64,000 nucleotides of DNA from Bradyrhizobium algeriense (lineage in GTDB: Bacteria > Pseudomonadota > Alphaproteobacteria > Rhizobiales > Xanthobacteraceae), in contig NZ_PYCN01000028.1 in NCBI RefSeq assembly GCF_003062295.1, positions 1-64,000 on the forward strand, given 5' to 3'. The notes under the pieces were generated by a model, which saw only the letters and a list, made by a program, of their open reading frames with translations, did no database searches and was not told where the DNA came from. Below are positions 16,712 through 23,545 of the stretch, one piece after another; the stretch's first letter is position 1; every line of letters starts with the position of its first letter. Both the position numbers and the translations under genes were made by a program.

Positions 16712-17177
16712 CACTTCCTCCAATCAAAAATGTTGGGAGAAGAGGGGTACCGGTGTGTCGCGGTGTCAGATCAATAAAGGTTCAGGTAAATTAGCTCGAT
16801 ACCCCTCGAGAGGGTTCAATCAGCAAAACCCACTTCCAGATTGTGGCCAATCGGAGCGTGGTGCCAGCGGTTTATTTTTCGATTTGTGTGACCAGCTTCA
16901 CTGACTAGGGCGTTTCGTCATTCAGCGGATTCGCAGGCCTGGCTCGAGTTGCTCCATGATGCGGCCGACGCGAGCTAACACGCCCGATGGCTACCTTCTC
17001 GGCTCATATCGCATCGCCACGCAAGCGTACCACAGATCAAGGACGGTTACGGGAAGGACCTGAACGACTGACGCCTCACCTCATGCCCATGGTAATCTGG
17101 CTTTGCTAAAGCGCCCCAGCATTTGATGTCGCGGTCGCACGGAGGGGCGTTGAATCTCGTCGGAAGAGGATAGCGAG
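16712..17177. other. 466-base intergenic stretch between divergent genes
   Basis: Contains no convincing gene. One short plus-strand frame near 16912–16978 ends AWLELLHDAADAS and could be a relic of a C-terminus, but it is not recognised. G+C drops near 16770–16900. Promoters of the peroxidase and SDR genes must lie here. Confidence 0.45.
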
Positions 17178-18065
17178 ATGACTGAGCGAATTTCGTTGGA
17201 GGGGAAGGTCGCGGTTGTGACTGGCGCAGGCCGCGGGCTCGGGCGGGCATACGTCGAGCTTCTCGCCGAACGCGGTGCCCGGACCGTGGTGAACGACCTG
17301 GGGACCGACGTATCGGGGTTCGGGAAAGACTCCACGATAGCGGAACAGGTGGCCGACCTCATTCGGTCACGTGGAGGCGAGGCAGTCGCGAATGACAGCG
17401 ATATTTCCACCCCTGAAGGTGGCAGTGACCTGATCGCGGCGACCATCGAACATTTCGGGCGGATAGACCTTCTCGTGAACAACGCTGGTATCTGCGGAAG
17501 CCAGCTATTCGAGGACGCCACCCTTGACGATTTCGATCACTATTGGCGCGTGCACCTCGGCGGGCCGGTTAACACGGTGAAGGCTGCTTGGCCGTATATG
17601 GTCGCACAGCGCTATGGGAAGATTATCCTTACGACGTCAGTCAGCGGTCTGTTCGGACTACGTGGCCAAGCCACCTATGCGGCGGCCAAATGCGCAGTAG
17701 TCGGATTGATGCGCATTCTTGCAATTGAAGGTGCTGAACATGGGATACTCGTGAACACCATTTCGCCAGTCGGGTACACGAGGATGCACCCGGCCGCGGG
17801 ATCCCGCCTGTCTGAAGCAGATGGAAGAGCCAGCATGCCGGTTGAGGCTGTTGCGCCCGCGATCGTCTGGCTGGCAAGCGATAGTTGTTCGGAGACGAAC
17901 CGCATCTACAACGTGGGAGCTGGAGCAATCCAACGTATCGCTATCGTCATTGGACCTGGCTTCTACGATGCACATCTGACACCCGAGAGCATCGCCGAGA
18001 ACTACGCCAAGGTCGAATCGATCGAGGGCTTCTCCGAACCGGGTCCGTTCGAGCCGAGTTCGTAG
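17178..18065 (+). CDS. Short-chain dehydrogenase/reductase, 17-beta-HSD4/multifunctional-enzyme-like
   Basis: 295 residues. Rossmann nucleotide-binding motif TGAGRGLGRAYVELLAERGA, VVNDLG after beta-2 (the Asp indicates NAD preference), LLVNNAGI, and the catalytic set Ser (TTSVSGLFG), Tyr and Lys (ATYAAAKCAVVGL). The sequence resembles the (3R)-hydroxyacyl-CoA dehydrogenase domain of peroxisomal multifunctional enzyme type 2, so oxidation of a hydroxyacyl-CoA or steroid is a reasonable guess. A C-terminal extension after VGAGAIQRIAIVIGPGFYD is typical of that group. RBS GAGGATAGCGAG. The gene is less GC-rich than its neighbours and has no operon partner, hinting at later acquisition. Confidence 0.85.
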   Translation: MTERISLEGKVAVVTGAGRGLGRAYVELLAERGARTVVNDLGTDVSGFGKDSTIAEQVADLIRSRGGEAVANDSDISTPEGGSDLIAATIEHFGRIDLLVNNAGICGSQLFEDATLDDFDHYWRVHLGGPVNTVKAAWPYMVAQRYGKIILTTSVSGLFGLRGQATYAAAKCAVVGLMRILAIEGAEHGILVNTISPVGYTRMHPAAGSRLSEADGRASMPVEAVAPAIVWLASDSCSETNRIYNVGAGAIQRIAIVIGPGFYDAHLTPESIAENYAKVESIEGFSEPGPFEPSS

Positions 18066-18114
18066 CGCCGCCGCACGGTCTCGGCCGACGCCTCCCGCCG
18101 TCGACCCATCGACA

Positions 18115-18393
18115 TCACGCTCCAGGTGCGATGTCGAACTCTTTGCACAGCTCGGCATCGGTGTAGAAGCACACGCCGCCATCGAGATCGCGCACCAGCC
18201 ATTCACCGAGATACACGATCTGCGTCCCGCTTTGCCTTTCATGCCGAAGCTCGAGGTGCCCGTCCTCGCTTCGCTGCAGCGAGCAACTGGATTGGACCCA
18301 GCTCGGCCAGTCGTGCAGCGGCTGTCCGGTGAACTGCCAGGCGATCAACGCCACGTTGGTTGGACGTGGCTTCAACTTCAGTGTGGTGTTCAC
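18115..18393 (-). CDS. Hypothetical protein (92 aa)
   Basis: MNTTLKLKPRPTNVALIAWQFTGQP begins at a GTG (18393) with GGAGA seven bases before it. The C-terminal part, QIVYLGEWLVRDLDGGVCFYTDAELCKEFD, resembles the closing segment of small phage-type proteins in which a DWI-like strand is followed by FYPC..D.F..TYE. A phage origin is therefore possible but not shown; function unknown. The frame runs upstream for 25 codons without a better start. Confidence 0.6.
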   Translation of the reverse strand: MNTTLKLKPRPTNVALIAWQFTGQPLHDWPSWVQSSCSLQRSEDGHLELRHERQSGTQIVYLGEWLVRDLDGGVCFYTDAELCKEFDIAPGA

Positions 18394-18620
18394 AATCGTC
18401 TCCGAAAGAGTGAGTCCTGCGGTCTGATAACGCCGTGGCCCGGCAAAAGTTGAGCGTTCAGGCTGCAATTCTCGCCGCGATTCGCCGATATTGCCTATGC
18501 GTCTTTGGGATAGATATCCGGGATTGAACGGACGAATCCTTCAATCCCATTGTGGCGGGGCGATGGATACGCGGGGCCTGGCCCGCGCATCGCGGGTGAA
18601 TTTGCCGTAAGGGGACGCGG

Positions 18621-19328
18621 CTACCGCACCACCGCCGCGGTCTGGCCGAACAGGATCCTGCGTTCCTCCTCGGTGCGGTTGACGGGCTGGCCGAAATTCG
18701 GATTGACCTCTTTGGCTTTGGCGTAAGCGCACTCGGTCGCGGGCCGGGCGCGGATGGTTTCCAGCCAGCGTTTCAGATGCGGGAAGTCGTCGATGTTCTG
18801 GTCCTGGTTCTTGTAGGGCACGACCCAGGGATAGCTCGCCATGTCGGCGATCGAATAGTCGCCGGCGATGAACTCGCGATCGGCGAGGCGCTTGTTGAGC
18901 ACGCCGTAGAGCCGGTTGGTCTCGTTGACGTAGCGGTCGATCGCGTATTTGATTTTCTCTACCGCGTAATTTCTGAAGTGATGGTTCTGCCCGGCCATCG
19001 GACCAAGCCCGCCCATCTGCCAGAACGTCCACTGGATCGCGTCATAGCGGCCGTAGAGATCGGCGGGAAGGAATTTTCCGGTCTTCTCGGCGAGATACAG
19101 CAGCATCGCACCGGACTCGAAGATCGAGATCGGCTTGCCCCCGCCCTTCGGCTCATGATCGACCATCGCGGGAATCCGGTTGTTGGGCGCAATGGCCAGA
19201 AACTCCGGCTTGAACTGCTCGCCCTTGCCGATGTTGATCGGAAAGATCTTGTAAGGCAGCCTGGCCTCTTCGAGGAACATCGTGATCTTGTGGCCGTTCG
19301 GCGTGGTCCAGTAGTAAAGGTCGATCAT
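18621..19328 (-). CDS. Glutathione S-transferase, Nu class (YfcG/YghU-like disulfide reductase)
   Basis: 235 residues. MIDLYYWTTPNGHKITMFLEEARLPYKI is characteristic of Nu-class GSTs, where the Thr and Asn of TTPNG contact two glutathione molecules; these enzymes reduce disulfides rather than conjugate. IAPNNRIPAMVDHEP holds the cis-proline and ESGAMLLYLAEKTGKFLP the glutathione-binding ES pair. WTFWQMGGLGPMAGQNHHFRNYA is another strong subgroup block. Cytoplasmic. It is the third GST-fold protein in 17 kb, though the three belong to different classes and are not a tandem array. Confidence 0.92.
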   Translation of the reverse strand: MIDLYYWTTPNGHKITMFLEEARLPYKIFPINIGKGEQFKPEFLAIAPNNRIPAMVDHEPKGGGKPISIFESGAMLLYLAEKTGKFLPADLYGRYDAIQWTFWQMGGLGPMAGQNHHFRNYAVEKIKYAIDRYVNETNRLYGVLNKRLADREFIAGDYSIADMASYPWVVPYKNQDQNIDDFPHLKRWLETIRARPATECAYAKAKEVNPNFGQPVNRTEEERRILFGQTAAVVR

Positions 19329-19454
19329 GGGGCGATCCTGCTATGCGCTAGGTTGTTGTTTTCGCAAGAAAGATGCGACTGCATGAATTTGGGCGGATCG
19401 CTGGCGCAAGTCAATTGGCGCCGGCCCCGCGCGCGCGAATGTGATGGGCGCTTC

Positions 19455-19679
19455 TCATGCGCCGCGGCCGTGCGCGCGCAGGAATTTGGCGCCGCTTTCG
19501 GTGATCGCAATCTTCGCGCCCGGCTGGCGCGTGACATAGCCGCGATCGACGGCGTCCTCCCAGATGGTCAGGCGCGGGCATGAGGTGCGCCACGTCTCGA
19601 TCACCTCGGAATAAAGCCGCGGCTCGCGGCCGATCCATTCGACGAGGTCGAGCACCAGTGCGTCGGTGGCCTCGGTCAT
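19455..19679 (-). CDS. Hypothetical protein (74 aa), possibly winged-helix
   Basis: MTEATDALVLDLVEWIGREPRLYSEVIETWRTSCPRLTIWEDAVDRGYVTRQPGAKIAITESG... Its helix–helix–strand pattern ending in GAKIAITESGAKFLRAHGR resembles a small winged-helix domain, and close relatives are frequent in Rhizobiales. GGAGG precedes the ATG. No partner; function unknown. Confidence 0.7.
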   Translation of the reverse strand: MTEATDALVLDLVEWIGREPRLYSEVIETWRTSCPRLTIWEDAVDRGYVTRQPGAKIAITESGAKFLRAHGRGA

Positions 19680-19708
19680 CAGCGCCTCCGCATCAGAAGT
19701 GGTTCAAC

Positions 19709-20470
19709 TCAAAACGCCATCGCGTTCGTTCGTGTGAACAACAGCCAGCCGCCGTAAAGGATGTAGTAGCCCGCGACCGTCGTGATCAGCCGGTTCGCCC
19801 AGGTGCGGAATTGCACGTCGCTCATCGCCTCCAGGATGCGCCGCGCCAGCGTGGTGCCGAGCATCGAGGCGGCGATGGCGACCGCCGCCAGCACTGGATC
19901 GAGCGTCGCTGCCTGGTCGACGATGCCGCCGAAATAAATCAGCTTTGTGAGATGGCTCGCGACCTGGCAGGTAGCCTTGGTGGCGACCACTTCGCGGCGG
20001 CCGAAATTGCCGCCGAGAAAGAAGGTGTCCATCAGGGGACCGGAGACGCCGGTCATCAGCATCAGGCCCATGCAGATGAAGCCGTAGAACGAGCCCTGCC
20101 AGATGCTGTCGGGATTGGGCTTGATGTTCTTCGGCATCAGCCGCGCCATGAACGGCGTCACGCCGAGCAGCAGCAGCGCGATCGGCTTGTCCGGCACGTA
20201 GCGGGCGATCGACCACACCCCGAGCGCCAGCGCGCAGCCGATCAGATAGACGAACACCGGCCGCCAGCGGATATGCGCCCGCCACAGAAAGGCGCGCCAG
20301 CCGTTCGACGCCATCTGCGTGATCGCATGCAGCACCATCGCGGTGGGCAGCGGCATCAGCATCAACAGCACGCCGATCAGGATCATCCCGCCGGCCATGC
20401 CGAACAGGCCCGACAGGAACGCTGTCGCGACCATCAACGCACCGAGGGCTGCGATCATGAGGGGCGTCAA
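19709..20470 (-). CDS. TSUP family sulfite/organosulfonate exporter (TauE/SafE-like)
   Basis: 253 residues and about eight membrane helices. The N-terminal LMVATAFLSGLFGMAGGMILIGVLLMLMPLPTAMVLHAITQMASNGWRAFLWR is the first TSUP repeat, with the GMAGGM glycine motif; the second repeat begins around GVSGPLMDTFFLGGNFGRREVVATKATCQVASH. These proteins move sulfite, sulfoacetate or similar anions across the inner membrane. No sulfur-metabolism gene adjoins it; the divergent gene is the LysR regulator 154 bases away, which might control it, but that is inference. Confidence 0.88.
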   Translation of the reverse strand: MTPLMIAALGALMVATAFLSGLFGMAGGMILIGVLLMLMPLPTAMVLHAITQMASNGWRAFLWRAHIRWRPVFVYLIGCALALGVWSIARYVPDKPIALLLLGVTPFMARLMPKNIKPNPDSIWQGSFYGFICMGLMLMTGVSGPLMDTFFLGGNFGRREVVATKATCQVASHLTKLIYFGGIVDQAATLDPVLAAVAIAASMLGTTLARRILEAMSDVQFRTWANRLITTVAGYYILYGGWLLFTRTNAMAF

Positions 20471-20624
20471 GAGAAGTCTCCTGTATCAGCGCGGCCCAGA
20501 CCGAGGTCCCGGCGCGGAATAGTCTCCCTCGCACCGATTCAACCACAGCTATTCTTCTGCCTCGCTTGTGACGCGTGCGCAAACTGAGTTATCTTGCCCT
20601 GGCATCAGTTTTCCTGAGGGTTAT

Positions 20625-21530
20625 GTGCGGCGGCTGCTCTTTCTCAACGGTATCAAGGCGTTCGAGGCTGCGGCCAGGACCGGCAGCTTTGCCGCCGCCG
20701 GCACTGAGCTCAACGTATCCGCCGCCGCGGTCAGCCGGATGGTGCATCTGCTGGAAGAACGGCTGGGGGTGGCGCTGTTCGAACGCAAGGCCAACCGCCT
20801 CGCCACCACGGCGGCGGGCCGCGCCTATCAGAGCGGGCTGACGCCGATCTTCGATGCGCTGGCGAGCCTGACCGCGCAGGTCACCGTCCCCTCCAGCGTG
20901 CGCGTGCTGACCATCGGGGTCGGTCCCACCTTTGCGATGAAATGGCTGATCCCGCGGCTGGCGGATTTCCGCAAGCAGGAGCCGGATATCGACGTCCGCA
21001 TCACCACCGGCGGCGCCGCGGTGCCGTTCGGCGAGGACTGGAGCTGCGGCATCAAGCTCGGCGACGGCGAATGGCCCGGCCTGATCGCCGAGCCATTATT
21101 TGCCGCAGACCTGCTGCCGGTGTGCGCGCCGCGCCTTGCCATTCAGCTCAAACGCCCCGGCGACCTGAAGGGGCCGACGCTGCTGCGGGTGGCACATTCG
21201 CCCGACGATTGGCCGTCATGGCTCGAGGCCGCCGGCACGGCCCGCCTCACCGCCCGCGGGCCGGAGTTCGAATTTTACGGCCAGGCGCTGCAGGCCGCCG
21301 TCGACGGCCTCGGCATCGCCATGGGCATTCGCCCCTATATCGACGACGACCTTGCCGCCGGCCGGCTGGTCGCGCCATTCGCGTTAAGCGTGCCGAAAGG
21401 CATGCGCTGGTATCTGGTGTATCGCGGTTTCAGCACCGCCCAGCGCGATTTCGCTGCGTTCCGGCGCTGGATTGTCCGCGCCGCGGCGGAGCCCGCCACA
21501 CGCCGCAGGGGCCACAGACATGCCGGATGA
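20625..21530 (+). CDS. LysR family transcriptional regulator (GcvA-like)
   Basis: 301 residues. The N-terminal winged HTH is clear: LNGIKAFEAAARTGSFAAAGTELNVSAAAVSRMVHLLEERLGVALFERKANRL, followed by the linker helix and a periplasmic-binding-like effector domain (VRVLTIGVGPTFAMKWLIPRLADF ... GWLxP-like end). It belongs to the GcvA/AmpR branch. A GTG start at 20625 is chosen because GAGGG lies five bases upstream and the residues after it (RRLLFLNGIKAFE) match the family's start. The stop lies 8 bases inside the next gene, so it very likely controls and is cotranscribed with the monooxygenase. Confidence 0.9.
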   Translation: MRRLLFLNGIKAFEAAARTGSFAAAGTELNVSAAAVSRMVHLLEERLGVALFERKANRLATTAAGRAYQSGLTPIFDALASLTAQVTVPSSVRVLTIGVGPTFAMKWLIPRLADFRKQEPDIDVRITTGGAAVPFGEDWSCGIKLGDGEWPGLIAEPLFAADLLPVCAPRLAIQLKRPGDLKGPTLLRVAHSPDDWPSWLEAAGTARLTARGPEFEFYGQALQAAVDGLGIAMGIRPYIDDDLAAGRLVAPFALSVPKGMRWYLVYRGFSTAQRDFAAFRRWIVRAAAEPATRRRGHRHAG

Positions 21531-22740
21531 AAAGATCGAGACGCTGGTGATCGGCGGCGGCCAGGCTGGCCTCGTGATGAGCCACCGGCTGAAAGAGCGC
21601 GGGCTTTCGCACCTCGTGCTCGAACGCCACCGGATCGCCGAACGCTGGCGCAGCGAACGCTGGGACGGGCTGAAATTCCAGTTTCCCAACTGGTCGGTGC
21701 GGTTGCCGGACTTTCCGTTTCCGCACAGCGATCCGGATGGCTTTGCAAACACGGACGACATCATCGAATACATCGAGGCCTATGCAAAATTCGTCAGCCC
21801 CCCGATCCGCTGCGGCGTCGCGGTAACGCGGCTGTCGCGGCGTGACGGTGCGGCTTTCATCGCCGAAACCACCGGCGGCACGATCGCGGCGGATAATGTC
21901 GTGATCGCCACCGGTCCCTATCAGCGCAACCTCGTCCCGGACATGCTGCACGATCATCCCGTGTTCCAGGTCCATGCCGCCGACTACAGGAATCCCGGAC
22001 AGCTTCCGCCGGGCGCGGTGCTGGTGGCCGGCGCCGGCGCGTCGGGCGCACAGATCGCCGAGGAATTGCTGCAGGCCGGCCGCCGCGTCTACCTCTCGAT
22101 CGGACGGCACCGCCGCCTGCCGCGCCGCTACCGCGGCCGCGACCTGATCTGGTGGCTCGCCGAGATGCGCCTCGATCAGGTCTCGCCGGAGGAGCGTGGG
22201 CCCGCGCGCCTGGGCCCTGTCATTTCCGGCGCCTATGGCGGCCGCACCATCGATTTCCGCAACTTCGCCGCCGACGGCATGATCCTGGTGGGACGCATCG
22301 AGGCGGCGCATCGCGGCGTGATCGAGATTGCACCCGGCCTTGCCGAAAGCATGACCAATGGCGATCTTGTCTACACCACCTTCCTCGACACGGTGGACGC
22401 GTATGTGAAACGGCGCCGCATGGAGTTGCCCGAAGACCCCGACGCTCGCGCGACGTTCGCCGACCCGCCTTGCGTCACCGCGCCGCTCACGCATCTCGAC
22501 CTCGCCGCCGAAGGCATCTCCGCGGTGATCTGGGCCACCGGCTACGGCGTCGATTTCGGCTGGATCGATCTCCCCGTGCTGGACGCGCGCGGCGAAGCGG
22601 TCCATCGCTACGGCATCACGGCGATGCCGGGCCTGTATTTCCTCGGCCTGCAATGGCTGTCGAAAATGAACTCCTCGTTCCTGTCGGGCGTCGGCGACGA
22701 CGCCGTGGTGCTCGCCGATCATATTTTGGCGCGGCGCTGA
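21520..22740 (+). CDS. Flavin-containing monooxygenase-like NAD(P)/FAD oxidoreductase
   Basis: 406 residues with two Rossmann folds. The FAD site is at the N-terminus (TLVIGGGQAGLVMSHRLKERG) and the second nucleotide site at VLVAGAGASGAQIAEELLQAGRRV. VVIATGPYQRNLVP and VIWATGYGVDFGWIDLP are the ATG motifs of class B flavoproteins (CzcO/YhiN-like group). The enzyme should oxygenate a nucleophilic N, S or ketone substrate with NADPH and oxygen; the substrate is unknown. Overlaps the LysR gene by 11 bases. The end SKMNSSFLSGVGDDAVVLADHI is the usual C-terminal FAD-contact block. Confidence 0.9.
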   Translation: MPDEKIETLVIGGGQAGLVMSHRLKERGLSHLVLERHRIAERWRSERWDGLKFQFPNWSVRLPDFPFPHSDPDGFANTDDIIEYIEAYAKFVSPPIRCGVAVTRLSRRDGAAFIAETTGGTIAADNVVIATGPYQRNLVPDMLHDHPVFQVHAADYRNPGQLPPGAVLVAGAGASGAQIAEELLQAGRRVYLSIGRHRRLPRRYRGRDLIWWLAEMRLDQVSPEERGPARLGPVISGAYGGRTIDFRNFAADGMILVGRIEAAHRGVIEIAPGLAESMTNGDLVYTTFLDTVDAYVKRRRMELPEDPDARATFADPPCVTAPLTHLDLAAEGISAVIWATGYGVDFGWIDLPVLDARGEAVHRYGITAMPGLYFLGLQWLSKMNSSFLSGVGDDAVVLADHILARR

Positions 22741-22782
22741 TTTCCGCGGTGGTCGTGATGTCTGGTCGCATCACAAGCAAAT

Positions 22783-22905
22783 CGTCATACCCCGCGCAGG
22801 CGGGGTATCCAGTACGCCGCGGCCTCTCGATTTAATCACTGCTGTCTCTGGAATACTGGATCGCCCGCCCCAGTGCGCAATTGCGCACAAGGCGGGCGAT
22901 GACGG
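22783..22905. repeat. Palindromic intergenic repeat, family E (GTCATACCCCGCGCAGGCGGGG)
   Basis: Begins CGTCATACCCCGC and ends GGCGGGCGATGACGG. GTATCCAGTA near the left arm is mirrored by ATACTGGAT near the right arm. The right hairpin CGCCCGCC...GGCGGGCG carries the perfect palindrome GTGCGCAATTGCGCAC (22873–22888) at its tip. Related copy at 55089–55234 shares the tip module. Confidence 0.75.
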
Positions 22906-23007
22906 TTCCCTTGCCGGCAAAAATCACCGGACATGTGAACCCGTTCACATTTGCCTTTGCCGGACCATGCTGTTCTGCCGCCATGGGACAAATCCGGGGG
23001 ACACGCC

Positions 23008-23220
23008 ATGATCTATGGTGGCTTTGAAATTCAGTCGTTCGAAGCAGGGAGAGGGCTATGGCACGCCAGGATTCAACGGGCCGACCAGGAGCCGGTGGTG
23101 ATCGATGGAATGGCGTTTCCGACCCTCGAAGTCGGTTTCGCGTGGTCGGATCCGGAAGCGGCGATTGCGGACGCGAAGGCCCATATCGACCGTTTCAAGC
23201 CGCGGTTCGCGAATCCCTAA
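23008..23220 (+). CDS. Hypothetical protein (70 aa)
   Basis: MIYGGFEIQSFEAGRGLWHARIQRADQEP... is a small beta-rich protein with a conserved LEVGFAWSDPEAAIADAKAHIDRF helix at its end. Homologous short proteins are typical of Bradyrhizobium genomes and have no assigned role. The ATG at 23008 follows GGGGG. The next small gene begins 56 bases after its stop. Confidence 0.7.
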   Translation: MIYGGFEIQSFEAGRGLWHARIQRADQEPVVIDGMAFPTLEVGFAWSDPEAAIADAKAHIDRFKPRFANP

Positions 23221-23276
23221 GCACCGCCGGCGGAATCTCCCTACCCCTTCCCGAACAGACCCTGCAGGCGACGCCG

Positions 23277-23432
23277 GTGCTCTCGAACTGCCCGGATTGC
23301 AGCGCCTCGCTCGCCGTGCTGAGCATCATCCCCGGCCGCGCCGGCGCCGAATACTGGACGATGCGATGCACCCGCTGCAGCGGGATTCATCTGGATATCG
23401 TCAAAACCCCGACCGCCCCGCTGACGGCGTAA
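23277..23432 (+). CDS. Small zinc-ribbon protein
   Basis: The product includes SNCPDCSASLAVLSIIPG ... YWTMRCTRCSGIHLDIV, a two-pair CxxC zinc ribbon of a type common in Rhizobiales. The start is uncertain: there is no ATG in a good place. A GTG at 23277 gives 51 residues; a CTG at 23262 would add five. Function unknown, probably a nucleic-acid- or protein-binding accessory. Confidence 0.55.
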   Translation: MLSNCPDCSASLAVLSIIPGRAGAEYWTMRCTRCSGIHLDIVKTPTAPLTA

Positions 23433-23545
23433 GGCGCGGCGGTTCCAAATCGGCTTGCTGACATCTGCTGACATGACGACGTGCAGCATCGCGCGCGAGG
23501 CCGTTTACCCTTTTCTCGCTGGCTGACTCATCCCATATTCGCCGC

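Noticed and set aside
23058..23276. Zinc-ribbon protein starting at the ATG at 23058
   Set aside because: This would overlap most of the preceding small gene in another frame with unsupported Arg/Gly-rich sequence; the ribbon itself begins after 23277.
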